A stretch of DNA of 64,000 nt from Phaeosaccion multiseriatum (GCA_965112735.1 OZ218953.1:4774001-4838000), one strand, 5' to 3'. Positions 10,006 to 23,158 are shown, numbered from the stretch's first letter. Translations and numbers: made by a program. The notes: generated by a model from the letters alone, not told the origin.

Positions 10006-11430
10006 GCCAGTAAGCCAGCAACTTCATGAAGAGCCATGCGGTCAGGCCATCGGCAAGCCATCGGCAGGCAGAGCGGCCGGCGCTTGATTGGAGGGATTGG
10101 ACTGTGAATTGTTTTTTTTTGGGAGAAGGTTGTCCATCATGTTCCGCAGCGACGCACGGGATGGACGGGAGAGACGGGAGGGGGGTGTCGGTCACACTAA
10201 GAAAGAGGAAAACTATTTGGAGGAAGACAGACGCACACGCCACACGCACACGCAAGTCCGGCGGCGACGAGACAAGGGCAGGGGACGATACTCTATGGCT
10301 CGTTACGCATCGGCGGACGGCGGGAGGAGGAGACGCCAGGCATGCAACGACAGACGGGCGGTAGGCGGTGGGTCATCAATCGAGGGGAGGGAGGCCAAGC
10401 GAAGCAAGCCAGTACAATAACGAACAACAACCCAAAGGAGGAAAGATTAGTCCATAATGGCAGCGTTTGATGGCTGTGGGGGATGTTCCCTTCCACGCCT
10501 CAGCTCAAGAGGGCTCGGAAGCCTGTGTGAAGTGCCTAGAGCCGGCCAGCTGGCAGCTGACGCAGGCGGGAAGGGAAGCGAGGGGAGGGAGAGTAGAAGG
10601 CCGGATAGTAGTAGTAGATTGCCATGAAGTAGAATTCAATGCATTGTATTGACATATCGTGCCTTTATAAATTATCCTGCACGAATCAAGCTTGGCTCAC
10701 CGCCTTCGCTGAGGCGGATGGAAGGCGATCGGGTCACGAAAGCGCAAGTCCAAGTCCCGAGATACCAGCATCAGCAGAGCCTCCCTGGCCCGCCCTCCAC
10801 GCGCATGCACGCTCGCAGCGCCTTCCGTCCGCGCCTCTTTTTCTCACTCGCCACCACCATGCCCTCTTCCAGCACCACCCACTCCTCCTTCTGCTTGTCG
10901 TCATCAGCATCTTCCCCTCTGCTGCTCCTGAGCGATAGCGGTGGTAGGCAGCCAGCCAGCCAGACACAAAGCCTCGGATCGTGCTCTCGCTCCACGCTGG
11001 CCCACTTCATTTTGTGCGCACAGTGGGGTGTGGTAGCAGCAGCATCTTACTCCGGCCTACAGTCATCACTACGCCATTCGACAGGTCGCTCCCCGCTCCG
11101 ACGGCCGCGGCAGGAGGCTGTCGCCGCATCTGCCCCACCATCGTCAAGCAGCCCTCTCCACAGACCACTGGGCAGCTGAATATAGTCCCCAACCTCCACC
11201 CCCCCCCCAAAAAGCAAACCTACTGCAGTGTCCTCCTCCGCTGCTGCATTCCCTTCGTCCTGTCTCTCCTCTGCCTCAATTGAAGGCGGAGACTTTGCCC
11301 TCTTCCTTCCTATCCCATTGGTCTCAGTCGGTGTTCCTCTCCTGTGTCCACGCCCACGCCGGGAAATCACCTCTTTCGCTCAGCTTCGTGGCGAATGCAA
11401 AGCCCTCCCTGCCGTGCATGCTTCTCATTC
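10006..11430. other. Intergenic region
   Basis: 1.4 kb between the SDR-like gene and the retroelement remnant. It holds a T-run at 10111-10118, an AT-rich patch near 10600-10690 (TTTATAAATT) and pyrimidine-rich stretches. Short open frames exist on both strands, but none has recognisable protein character. Confidence 0.55.
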
Positions 11431-11575
11431 TACCTCAAGAGCTCCAATACTGAGCCCATAAGCTCTAATATAAATCTCATTCTCCATCACCACAACACAC
11501 ACACGCGTCTACACATGGTTACAACTTACCTCAAGAGCTCCAATACTGAGCCCATAAGCTCTAATATAAATCTCA
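11431..11575. repeat. Left end of retroelement: repeat A - repeat B - repeat A
   Basis: Repeat A (about 49 bp, containing GAGCTCCAATACTGAGCCCA and ending TAATATAAATCTCA) occurs at 11431-11479 and 11527-11575. Between them lies repeat B (about 41 bp, with CACACACACGCGTCTACACA) at 11481-11522. The same B-A order recurs at the right end. Confidence 0.9.
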
Positions 11576-13099
11576 AACTCTCAGCCCCAGCAGCATACCT
11601 TGGCAACAAGATGCTCACCCTCCCCCCCCTGCTCAGTCGCACCGCACGCCGAGAAGGCTCCCAAGAGAGCGCCCTACCGGACCAGCTCTTTACCAACGGA
11701 GCCCTCAAGAGCGTCGCTGACAGCCTCAACCTCCTGCACGAGGAGGGGATCCCTGAGGCCCCCCTCATCCAAGCAGTGGGGCAGGAGCAGTTCGACGAGG
11801 CCCGGTCACGCGCACTCGAGCCGCCAGACCAACAAGCCCAAGACACAGCGCGACGCAACGTACGCAGGAGCCATCAGGCAGGCCGCCAACCGACCCACGG
11901 CGTCCAGAAGGCCCTCACCACACACATCGGCAACCGCCGCCATGAGGAGCTGACGCAGAGCATCGCCACCATCGACGTCACACCGGCAGAGGCACAGAGG
12001 GGAGAGGAGACACAGGATATGGCAGCCGCCCGACTCCACTCACAGAGAGGAAGGGGCGCCATGGCCTTCCTCGGAGCGCCCCCCCAAGGCCACAACACCA
12101 TGGCCCCAGCAGAATGGACCATGGCCCTTCGTCGCAACCTCGGCGTCAACACGCCAGACGCGGACCCGCCCCCACCCTGCCTCGGCACAGGCTGCGCCCG
12201 CACGGCAAGTACCACCCACGCCACCATCTGCCCCCGCACTGGGCTCCACAACCACACACACCACCTCCTTGTCAAGGCCTTCGGGAGGATGATGCACAGC
12301 GTGGGCATCGGAGGAGCACGCGTCGAGGACCAGACCTGCTTCGATGGCCCCACGGGCACCCGAGCAGGCCGAGACCTACGCATGGACCTCACCTATCCCG
12401 CTGGCAGCTTCCCGGGAGCGGACGCACCCCTGCGGAGAAACCTCCTCTGCGACATCACCGTCACCAACCCCACCGCCCCCACCCACGTGGGACGGGCCTC
12501 CACCACGCCAGGCCACGCAGCAGCCGCCGCCGAAGAGCGAGCGCAAGCGCACGCACTGCCTGGGTAGTTTTCTGCCCGGGACTTCAACCCTGAAGTGCAT
12601 TGCAATCGAGACGTACGGCAGAATTGGGCCACCAAACGGACGAGCTCATCGAGGCGATGGCCATCCACAAGGCATCAAGGGGGCTCGGCCCAGCAGCGGC
12701 GGCAGCCACGGGCCCCATCAAGGGCCTCCTGCGCCAACAACTGTCCCTCGCCCTTCAACGCGCCCTTTCACAGCGGGAGATCAGGTATGGCACCCTCCTT
12801 CGAGCCACGATGACGCGGCACGAAGCAGCGGAAACCCTCGACTGGGGGCTCATGGGAGCCATCGACGGAGCGGACGCCTGAGGAGCAGGAGTATACAAGA
12901 CAGCAGACATCGGGACCATCAGCACACAGCATAGCAACAACAGTTAGTCAACGACTTGTCTCTCGCACCACCCACACTAGGATAGTTCACATATCACCTC
13001 CACTTCATCTCCTCCTCCTCCCTTCACTCCCTTCCCCCTCCCCATTATCCTCTACTTCCCCCTCTACCACCATTGCCACCCTCTCCCCCTCCACATCAC

Positions 13100-13189
13100 T
13101 CTCCATCACCACAACACACACACGCGTCTACACATGGTTACTTATTTCAAGAGCTCCAATACTGAGCCCATAAGCTCTGATATAAATAG
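13100..13189. repeat. Right end of retroelement: repeat B - repeat A
   Basis: Repeat B at 13100-13141 is almost identical to 11481-11522, and repeat A at 13146-13189 differs from the left copies by few bases (TTATTTCAAG start, GATATAAATAG end). Together they make ~90-bp direct repeats around the remnant. Confidence 0.9.
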
Positions 13190-13522
13190 ACACCTTAGGA
13201 GAAAAGATTCTGGCGCCAATCCACCGCGCTCTAGTAGTTCCTGAGTGACTTTTCCCTCAAGAGGAAAGAAGAAACAGAAATAAAAACAAACAAATCTGAG
13301 GGTTTGAGCAAGGGTGTGATTTGATGAGTGAAGCAAGGAAAAGCTGAAAAGAAAAAGGGTAGGATTTTTGTGAGTTTCAGCTTGTGTGATGTCGACATCA
13401 AAAATCGATACACGAAAAATCTCATCCCTGCTCATTTTTCCTCAACCTCTCTTCCTCTTTGCTTTGCTCTCTTTAGCCCCCCGGTCCCGCCCGCTGTGTC
13501 TTGGCAGAACTCGGAGTTCAGG
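13190..13522. other. Intergenic region upstream of methyltransferase gene
   Basis: Short AT-richer gap (13190-13430) followed by a CT-rich stretch (13431-13500) directly before the start codon at 13523. It probably holds the promoter and 5' UTR of the methyltransferase gene. No gene seen. Confidence 0.55.
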
Positions 13523-16500
13523 ATGACGCGGCGCGGGAGAGCTTCTTCGCTGCTGTTGACGGCAACTACAGCGGCGCTGGGTAGTAGTGCATTCAGTGGT
13601 GGCATTGCGTTTGCCTTCCAGACGCATCTCCATGCGTCCTTCTCACCATCTTCATCACCCTCATCACCAGCAGTAGTAGCAGGACGAGAAGCAGTATCGA
13701 GAGCAGCAGCAGGAAGAACAGGCGGGAGATGGGTCGGTGGAGCTTCTGCAACTCGGCAGCAGAGGTGCGTTGAGTATTTGCATGAGGCTCTCTTGGAGCG
13801 AGGAGCAGAGATTTGCCTCGCGCCATGCTGCGGCACTACTGCTTCTGCCCGCACTCTGGGCCGTTCATGTCATGGTGGTAGTGGTGGTGGTTGACGGAGC
13901 CGACAAGGGAGCTTGCTGAAGCCACTGACTTGGGAGCTCCCAGGCAGAAAAGCCTCCAAGAGAGAGACTGAAGTACCACTGCCTCCTCTCTCTAGAGAGA
14001 GCCTGATGCAAAGACCACTATCTCCTCTCTCTTTTGTCTCTCCAGCAGTAGCCTGCTCATGGCAGCAGCGGCAGCGAAGGGTGACGGAGCCTTCCCAGTG
14101 GCGAAGGACCTTGACCCCAAAGACACCGGGCTGAAGGTCAGTGAAGCAAGCAATTTACACATATATGCACACACAGCGCAAACAAGAGCTAAGAGCATGC
14201 CTGGTTGGGGCGTGGGGGTGCTCCTTCAACCCCGTCTGCTGACACTGCTTTGCGAGGGTGTGGACCTACACGGAAGCACAGGATGTCAGTCATGCTTGCG
14301 GCCTTGTCCCTGCCCACCCCACTCCTTCGACAGTACTAAAGAGCAAAGGAAGACGGGTCTTTGACTTATCCTCCCACCCCTACCGCAACACTGCTTTTAC
14401 GCGCTGCATCTCCCTCTCTCTCTCTCCTCTCTCTCCCCTCCCTGTCCCTCTCCCCCCCTGCCTCTGGTCTCTCTCCCTCTCTCGCTCCCCTCTGTCTCTC
14501 CCCTCCCCCCCCCACCTCTCTCTCTCCCTCGCTCCTCTGCACAGGTGACCCCCACATCCTGGAAGTGGCCCCCTACTTGGCCCTACACGGACGACTACTT
14601 CGACAGAGAGAATGAGGAGGAGGACGCCAAGTTCTATGAGCAAGCGCGCCCCAGGGAGGAGGGCGCGGTCTTCCCGCCAGAGGCAGTGGTGAGGGGGAGG
14701 AGGAGGAGCAGGAGGAGGAGGAGGAGGAGGCATGGGTGGAGGTGGGGGGGGGGCTGGGAAAGCGAGACGGAGAGAGAGGCGCACACAATTCGAGTCAGAG
14801 CTCTGTGCCTGAGCTGCGCCTCCCGCCCTCTGCCGCCACTGAGTGTACGCCAATGCGCATCTTTCCCCCTGCCCCCTCTTGTGCCCCCCTCCCTTCCCCC
14901 CTGCGCCCTGTGCCTATGCCCAGGCCCTCCTCAACACGCACTATGAGCGCTTCATCCCCGAGGGGGCTCACGTGCTGGACATAGGCGCCTCGTACGAGAG
15001 CTACCTGCCCCAGGGGCTTCTCGTCCCGGGGGGGGAGGTGACGGGGGTGGGCATGAACGCGGAGGAGATGGCAGCCAATGCGGTCCTCAAGAACAAAGTC
15101 ACGCTAGACCTCAACGCTAGAGAGGTGGGTGAGCCCAGCCCCAGGGGTCCTGGGAGGTGGGACTTACGTGAGGTTATGTGAGAGAGTGAGGGGGAGAGAG
15201 GTAGAGGAAGAGACCATGAGGGAGAGGCAGAGGGATAGAGAGCGTGTGTTTGTCAGAGCAAAAGGCCTGGACGAGAGGGAGGCAGGGATGGCAGCGCATG
15301 GGGAGGGAGGGACGGCCCCCGCCAGTACAGAGAGACGAGCGAGCAGGGAAGGCGGACGACCCGTCGAAGTCACAGTCACAGCACAGCCGTTGCAAGTGTG
15401 TGTGTCTGAGCTGAGCATGCTCTCACGTGCCTCGTTTGCTTCGCTCCTCATCCTCAAACATTCGTTGCTGTGCATCTTTCAAATTGAACTTCCTTGTCTT
15501 CCTCCTCCCCCCCCCCCAGGACGGTGAGGGCCTCTCCGCCGCTGCCGTGCGCCTGCCCTTCGAAGACAACACGTTTGACGCGTGTGTGGTGACAAACTCC
15601 ATCGAGTTCTTCATCAACCCCCGCAACGTTATGCGCGAGGCCTACAGGGTGCTCAAGCCCTCAGGAGTGGCCATGGTGGTCTTCACCAACGCGGGGTAAG
15701 GGAGCATGGGAGTGGATAGGGAGATGGAGGGAGGGACACACTTACGACCGACGGAAGGGCAGGGTAGCAGGCTAGTCGGCGGTCGCTTCCTCCCTCCTGC
15801 GAGTGGTTTCCCTCATCGCGTTCTCTCTCCCGTTGTCTGTGCCGCGCCTCTGCCCACCCCTATGCCTGCCCTACACGTCTGTCTACCCCACTCCCTCCTC
15901 CTCCTCCTTCTGCCCCCCCAAATCCCCCCTCCCCCCCCCCTCCTCTAACGGTAGGGCCTACGAGCAGTTCAAGAGCAAGCAGGCCTCCATGTGGCAGACC
16001 ATGAACGACGCGCAGCACATGTGGGTGGTGGGTTCGTACTTCAAGTTCTCAGCTGGCGACGGCTGGGACGAGCTCAAGGGGTACGACCTCAGCCTCGAGG
16101 AGGGCAAGAGCGGGTAAGGCACTGGGCCAGGGTGAATGGCAGTGGATGTGGTGACCGAAGCCCGAAGCAGCTTCTTGGCACGCTCGAAACGTACGCCATG
16201 TCTTTTGCTCTCCCTCCTGCTCTCTTCTTTTTCTCTCTCGCTCTCTCCCCTCTCCTCTACTTCGTTTCTCTCTGCGCTCTCTCCCCCTTCCCTCCCGTCT
16301 CACCCCCCACCCCCTCCCTCTTCTCAGCGTGTTCGTAGTGCAAGCCACCAAGACAAGGCCCCCAGACGAGTCCGACGTGCTCAACTCAATGCGCAACAAG
16401 ATGCTCTCCACCGCGCAGTTCATGAACACGGAGGACGTGGACTTCGTGGCCAACAGGCTCGCTACCGAGTATGAGACGGCGGAGACCGACGAGGGCCGCA

Positions 16501-16821
16501 AGAGGGCCTCTGACGCGGTCAGGAACGCCGATCAAGTCTACAAGTGCATAAGTGAGTAGGGAGGAGGGGAAACGAAACGGATTTTGTGTTGGAGAGGAAA
16601 CTGACCAAAGAATTTGCTTTGTTTGCTTGCTGCGCGGCCTCTGGTTTTTGCGAGGGGAGGAGAGGGAGGGAAGGGGCGAGTTAAAAGAGCAACTCGTCGG
16701 CCCACCAGCAGCCACGCGAGGATGATGCCCACCTTTCATGCCCAAGTAATCATGTCCTCCTTCCTCTCTCTCCCCTCCCCTCCCCTCTCCCTCCCCCCCC
16801 TCCACCCCCCTCCCATCTGCG

Positions 16822-16858
<37 letters not shown>

Positions 16859-18088
16859 CCACAACCTCAACTTCCAACACCAGTGGGCCTCCCCGCCACC
16901 GTGCTCTCCCCCCAGTTCCGCGCGATGCTTGCCTGCCGCCTTGCTCTGGACTGGAGCGGCTCAGAGGCGCAACAGAACGGACTCAAGGAGGGACTCGGCC
17001 TCATGGACCCCAGCCCAGAGCTGTGGAAGCCCCTCGGAGAGGCCACGCTCAACATGGATCCGGAGGATAAGGTCTGTGTGTGGGTGTGTGTGGGTGTGTG
17101 TGGGTGGGTGTGCGTAGGTGCGTGCGTGTGTGTGTCCGGGCGGAGGATGTCCTCATGCACCCTGCCTAACTCCGCTCAAGTCTCGATGTCATGTTATGCC
17201 CACACCAGGTGATCCTGCTGTCCGACGTGGTGCGTGCCATTGGCCTCGGAGGAGAGTGCGTCGACGCCGTCATGGACATCAAGGACCTTTTCCCCAAGGT
17301 GAGTGTAGTGAGGACGTATAGTGGGTGATGTGTGTGTGTGAGCGGTGTCCACCCTCCCCCCCCCCCCTTTTCCTCCTCAACCAACCAATGAATGCCCTGT
17401 TGCCCTGCCTTTGACTCAACCGACACCTCTGCCCTTGACCCACCTGACACCTGACACCTAGTATCTCATACCTCTCCTCTCTTCTCCCTTCCTCTCCTCT
17501 CCTCTCCTCTTCCTTCCCGTCCCCTGCGCTCCTCTCCCCCCCCTTCCTCTCTCCTCTCCTCTCCTCTCCTCTGCCCGTCCCCCCCCAATGCGCCCTGTAG
17601 GTGGCTGCCGTGCTGCGCGCTAAGAACCCCACATGGCCCGACGCCAACGTGGAGCTCATGACTGTTGACCTCATGACAACGGATTACTTCGAGCAGCCCA
17701 AGGAGAAGAGGGACTCCTTCGTCCAATGGCTCGAGGGGGTGGAGCCGCTACAGGTGGGTTGGTGGGTCGGTGGGGGTGTGTATATGTGTATGGCTGCGCG
17801 TGTATGTGTTTTTCGTGTGTGTATGTGTGTGTGCCTGTGTCTACGTGTACCCTACCGCTCCACCTTCTCGTAACTCTCAATGTCCTTCGTACTTTGGCCC
17901 CTTTCCCCCTCCCATCCCTCTCCCTCCCTCTCTCTCTCTCTCCCTTCCCCTTCTGATCCATGTAGTACGAGCAATGGCTCTTCGCCCGACAGTCGTACAA
18001 GCTCAAAGCGGAAGCCTTGGAGCAGGCGGAGGAGTTGAAGAGGGAGGAAGAGGAGAAGAAGGGTGGAGGCAAAAAGGAGAAGAAGTGA
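13523..18088 (+). CDS. SAM-dependent methyltransferase (class I), probably plastid-targeted
   Basis: Eleven exons: 13523-13764, 14046-14136, 14545-14688, 14924-15124, 15520-15695, 15955-16113, 16328-16551, 16884-17071, 17209-17298, 17601-17753, 17966-18088; all phases agree, 596 residues. The N-terminus is a signal peptide ending GGIAFAF|QTH plus a Ser-rich transit region, pointing to the plastid. A Methyltransf_11-type fold follows: motif I HVLDIGASYESYLP (~172-185), an acidic end of strand 2 region with GVGMNAEEM, then LPFEDNTFDACVVTNSIEFF (~237-256) and YRVLKPSGVAMVVF. The C-terminal ~300 residues have no domain I recognise and end in a Lys/Glu-rich tail. Substrate unknown. Introns are strongly CT-rich; intron 7 contains an (AAC)n run. 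Confidence 0.85.
16823..16860. repeat. (AAC)n microsatellite in intron
   Basis: About 12 AAC units between the pyrimidine tract and the acceptor of the exon at 16884 in the methyltransferase gene, an unusual place for a purine-containing repeat. Confidence 0.9.
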
Positions 18089-19007
18089 GGTGGGCAAGGG
18101 GTGCGTCGCAAATCTCGGCGCTCACTTTGGGATAGGAGGAGGGAAGAGCGAGAGAGGCAGCCCGGCCGAGGCGCAAGAGCGAAGGCAGAGTGCAGGTACA
18201 CACGCGTGTGGTGTGGCGTATGATGAAAGCGCTCACGTGGGCATCAAAATGGGCCCTCCCTTTGGGGGGGTAACTACTTGGGCAAGGGCAGGGGGAGGGG
18301 GGGGGGGTAGGACATGATAAAAAAGACTACTCAAAAACACAGGCCCCCCTCGCAGCAAGAAGAAAAAAACATTAAAATTAATTCAATACTTACACTTTTA
18401 CACGTCTCGTCTCGCACGTCGGGATGGTGTTCTCTCCCCCCTCTCCCGCTTCGCCTCTATATTGTCTCGCTACTCAGTGAAGGGAAGTCAAGTCTACAAC
18501 AGATAAGGGGGGGGTCCGAAAACGTCTGCTCTCTTACGAGCGACGGTTCCCTCTTCTCCCTCCCCTCCAGCCTCACACGCCGCCACACTGCTGAGGACTT
18601 CCTTTTTACTTTTAAAACAAGAACAAGCGCGTCACTGTACCCGGGCGTGGTCTCAAGAGCTGAGCAGTAGCACTGAGCAAAAGCGGCTCTCTCTACATGC
18701 TCTAATAACTGCATGACGTGCAGCACAGCACACCATACCTCGCTCTCTGGTCCACACATGGGGGGGGACAGAGCAACGCGCGACAGGGATTGGCTTAGCT
18801 GCCTTAGGAGTGGAGCAAAGGCGTGGTGTACCGCTCTCCTGCGGTGCTCAGAGTCCCCATCCACTGCCATCCCTCCGCAGCCCCCCCTCCCTCACCTCAA
18901 CAAAGGGAGAGAGCGAGAGCGCGCCATGGGGAAAGCATCACACCTCACACTCACTTAGCTCGAGGCCAGGCCAGGTCCGGCCAGGGGGGGCAAGACACAA
19001 GGCAGGG

Positions 19008-19041
<34 letters not shown>

Positions 19042-19145
19042 AATACACTACGTCCGCCACACCCTCGCTCCCAATTGAAGCAAATTTCGCAGTTGCTCCA
19101 TGGATCTGTGCTCAATCGATGTGGGCTGCAAATTGGTGTAGGGCA
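18089..19145. other. Intergenic region between convergent genes
   Basis: 1.06 kb between the stops of the methyltransferase gene (plus) and RTF1 (minus), so it holds two 3' ends. A G-run lies at 18294-18307 and a (CT)n run at 19009-19040. Open frames here are short and unconvincing. Confidence 0.6.
19009..19040. repeat. (CT)n microsatellite
   Basis: About 16 CT units in the 3' flank of RTF1. Confidence 0.9.
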
Positions 19146-22100
19146 TTACGTGTGCTGTGCCCTCGCCCGGTTGAGGTACTCCCCCAGCGACAAGCCCTTC
19201 CTGCTCCTGTCCGGAGCCCCTGCTCCTGCCCTTCCTCCCCCTCCGCCTCCTTCCAGGCCCTGTTGCAGCCTCTCCCTCTTGCCCTCCCTCTTCTCCCTTG
19301 CCTTCTCCACGAGCTCCGCTGCTTGCTTCTCCCCCGCCTCCACGACGTCCCTCCCCTCGAAGCTGTGCACATGCTGCAGCTGCGTCCCTTGCGTCCGCGG
19401 GGTGGGGCTCTTTTCTGTAACCGCAGAATCGTTGTCGCCTGCCGCCGGAGCGCTAATGGACAAACGAGGCACCCCCACCACCCCATCTCCATTGAGATTC
19501 GGTGGCTCCCCGGACTCCTTGCTCTCCTCCACTCCATCGCCATCCGCATCGCCATTGTCTTCTGCTGCCATCCCCCCCTTGGTGCCCTCTGCAGGCTTGG
19601 TGCCCACAGACCACAGGATCTTTGGCTTGCAGGCCCGCCGCGAGAAGGGGTCGAACTTCACCTCCTTCACCGCCCCAGACTCCTCCAACTCCGCCTCCTT
19701 CTTGCGCCTGTTGAGGGGGGGGTTGATTGATCCATGCATCCATCCATACCGAAGAGATACATTGATAAGAGACTGAAGAGAGCAGGTAGGAAGGCCCGGA
19801 GGGAGGGGACAAGCGAGCGTGCTTTAGACGCCCCCGTCTCTGTCTGCCCACTCCGCCTTCCCTCTCCCTGTCCCCCCCCCCCCCCCCTTACTCACTGCTT
19901 GGCCCTTGCGAAGTCCATGTTGTTGTTGTGCGTCTTGGCCTGCGCGTTGAGGCGCCGCATCTTCTCCCCCGCCGCCTTGAAGCCGAACATACGTGTCGAG
20001 TCCTGGTCCTGCAGCAGAGACAGCTTCGACTGGATCTGAGAGAGGGGCAAAAGGGCGGGGGTAAGATCCTTGTCTTGTCTTGTAGCAGAGAGGTTAAGAA
20101 TCATACGCAACATGACTGACAGGCTGAGCTGAGCTGAGCCCTCTCCTTCTCCTTCTCGCTTGTCGCCTCTCGCTCTCTCGGACGGAAGGAAGCAAGGAAG
20201 GCCCCGAACGAAGGCAACTGAGCAATTCAGTGCCCAAGTGCCCACACGCGACACGCAACAATCCCTTACTGACTTACCTCCAAGACGGCGTCCGAATTGT
20301 CCTCATTCTTGGCCACCTCGAGTCTGTTCATGAGCTTGATGCGCGCAAGGGCAACGTTCTTCATGGCGCCCTTGCCGCGCGACTCGTTCTGCTGCACCAT
20401 GGCCTTCACCTCCTCGGTGGAGTACTCGTGGGAGGTCAGGCACTTGGACATGTTGCTTCTCCGCGACTCGAGCTCCTCCCTGCCGGGCATGGTTGTCCTC
20501 GCCTCCCTCAGGGCTTCCTTGTATACCTCCACCTCTCGAGGGGTGAAGCGGGAGTTGCTCACGATATCCATGCGCATCACCTTGTGGTTAAAGGTAGAGA
20601 ATTGAACGTTAACAGGGACTAACGAGGTGTTAAGGACAGGGTTTGACATCGACAGCGACAGCGGTTAACAAGGGTTTAAGGGGGTCGAAGCAGGGCTAAA
20701 GAGGGTAAACACAAATACATATCCCCCCTTTAACGCCCCACTATTCACTCCACATAGCTATGCCTCACCCTCTCCGCCTTTCCGTGGCGACATACGAGGC
20801 CCCTGTCCGTCTTGTGCTGCCCAAGCTTGTATTGCTTGCCCCCCCTGATGGCGCCCACCCCGCCCACCTCGCACATGCGGTACACGGCCTTGTCTTCCCG
20901 CTTGCCCACGAATACCTTGACGAAGAGTCCCTTCACGGCCTTCTCGAAGAAGGGCTCGTCTACGTACTTCTCCAGCATCATTCGCATGAGGCGGCACCTG
21001 GGGGGGAGGGGGGGGGGGTGCCAGGACCGAGAGAGATCGTGTGTGTGTCAGGATGGTGAGTAGTGACTGTCAGTGAGACAGGAAGTCTGCCCCTCGGCCC
21101 CTACCATACCTGTTAATGTCGTCGAGGTTGGCGGCTTCCTCCTCGTCCTCCTCCCCCTCCCGGGGCCTCCCCCTGCCCGCCTCGGAGCGGCTGCTGTCCG
21201 AGCTGCTCCCTGACGACGGGCTGCGACTGCTCCTCCTCCGCTGTTTGCTGCTCGTCTGCTTGCTCCTCTCCAGCCGCCTCCTCCTCGCGGCTGCCCTGTG
21301 CCCTTGCCCGGCCTCGCTGCCGTCACTGTCATCTTCACTCGAGTCCTCATCAGATAACATCCTCCTGCCCCTGCCCCTGGTCTTCTGCTGCGTGCTCCCT
21401 CCCCCTCCTCCACTCCTGTCACCGCTGTCGTCGCTCTCTGACCCCAGTCTCCTCCTCCTCCTCCCTCCTCCGCCTTCCCCTCTCCTCTGACTGCTGCTGC
21501 TGACCCCCTTTCCTCCTCCTCCTTTCTCCTTCCCATCGCGACCGTCCCCCCTCCTCTCTGCTGCAGGCTCTCCATCCTCCGACGAGTCCGAGCCCTCTTG
21601 CACTGCCTTCCTTCGCCTCCTCGCGGGCCTCCTCCCGTTCCCCCCTCTGCCGTCCCCTGCAGAGTCGCTATCGCTGGACTCCTCCAGCAAAGCCTTGGCA
21701 GCTGCTGCAGCGACCTTGCCCCCGTCATCATCGTCATCATCGTCATCATCGTCGTCATCGCTCTCGAGTTGTCTTCGAGGCTTGGTCCCACTCCCACTGC
21801 CTCCTCTGCCATTCGCCTTTGCTTTGTCCTCTGTCTGCTGCTTGCCCTTCCCCCCCCCTCCTCCGTCGCTGCTGTCGCCACCCTCCTCGTCACTGCTGAG
21901 ATTCATGGCGTTCTGCTGCTGCCTTTCTCTCGCTCGAGCTGCCACAGAGGACAGCTTGCCCGCCTTGGGCTCGGGCACAGGTTTCCGCGCGGACGCTTTG
22001 CCCCCCCCCGCTGACTTGCCCTTGCCCGCCCCCCTGCCGCCCCCCTCCGCCTGCAGCCTCTTCTGCAGGGCCTGCTTCTCGATCCACTCGTTTCTCTTTT

Positions 22101-23091
22101 CGTATCTGTAAGGGGTGTCAGGACAGGGCATGGGTGGGTGGGGATGTTGATCAGAGGAGATTGGGGCTGCTTTCGCAGTTGCTGCTGCTCGCGGTGTAGA
22201 TGCTGTGCCCTCTCCGGTCTCACTCTGGCCCCCAGGTGGGCAGATCAGCAGCGTGTGCACCTCTCTAGCCTCTTCCCTCCCTCCTGCCCCTTTCTCACCG
22301 CTGCGTGAGGATGTTCTCTCTCTCCACCTCCGCCATGGTGGCCAAGTTACGCCTATCCTCCTCATCTCCCATCAAGTCCTCCTCGAATCCGTCTTCGAAG
22401 ACCCCGTCTTCCCCCTCCCGACCACTGCCGTCCCCCTCCCCCCCTCCTTCGCCGTCGTCATCGGAGCTGTTTGAGTCATCGTTCGCTTGCTTGCGGCCCT
22501 TCCCCTTCCCCTTCCCCTTGCCTGCCGAAGTGGTCTTGGTCTTTGGCGATCGAGAGAGAGAGAGAGAAGTGAGAGAGACAGGCAGACAGGCGGGGCGGTG
22601 GGCAGATGAGGACTGGGCGACGGGACAATCGGCCATCGACGATCTTGACCAGTACAGTACCGTACAACACCGCCGGGTTAGAGCGCAGCTCCCCCCACAC
22701 GCCTGATGGGCTCTCAACACAGACAGACACACGCACCTCTGTAATCTCCCCCTCCTCCTCGTCGCCACTGTCGTCACTGTCACCATCGTCGTGGTCAGCA
22801 GCAGCGGCCGCGGCTTTGGCAGCCGCGGCGGCCTTCTTGGCTGCAGCTCCTCCCTTGCCGGCCTTTCCTCCCGAGGCCGCCGCCCCTCCCTTGCCAGCCT
22901 TCCCCCCCTTGGCAGCAGACCCCGCCGCCGAGGATGACTTCTTCTGAGGTGTCTTACGCGTGCTGCGAAAAAAGACAAAAGAGTCATCGCATCGTGCGGA
23001 CAAGAGAAGGGAGGGGCATGGGTGTTAATCGATCGACTCAAGCAATCCAACTGGGCCATACTTCGCCAGGGGCAATGGCGGAGAGGAAAAC

Positions 23092-23158
<67 letters not shown>

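Larger units (their letters stand above)
11431..13189 (+). mobile_element. Degenerate 3' part of a non-LTR (LINE-like) retrotransposon with repeated ends
   Basis: From ~11610 to 12884 the plus strand encodes a protein resembling the post-reverse-transcriptase tail of algal and plant non-LTR elements: GAMAFLGAPP then ALRRNLGV, a CLGTGC...H...C (CCHC-type) finger at ~12177-12232, then RDLRMDL...LLCDITVTNP (12370-12470), compatible with a restriction-like endonuclease core (D...DxxV), and a Lys/Ala helix ending in ETYGR. The reading frame shifts twice, near 12530-12545 and near 12620-12640, before ending at 12881 after LDWGLMGAIDGADA. No RT domain lies upstream, so the copy is 5'-truncated and dead. 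It is flanked by repeats A and B (separate entries). Confidence 0.7.

Noticed and set aside
11047-11370. 107-codon minus-strand frame before the retroelement
   Set aside because: No recognisable features, no intron partners, and a competing plus-strand frame of the same length.
11431-13189. LTR retrotransposon
   Set aside because: The ~90-bp repeats are too short for LTRs, lack TG...CA ends, and the protein lacks integrase or protease; it matches non-LTR tails better.
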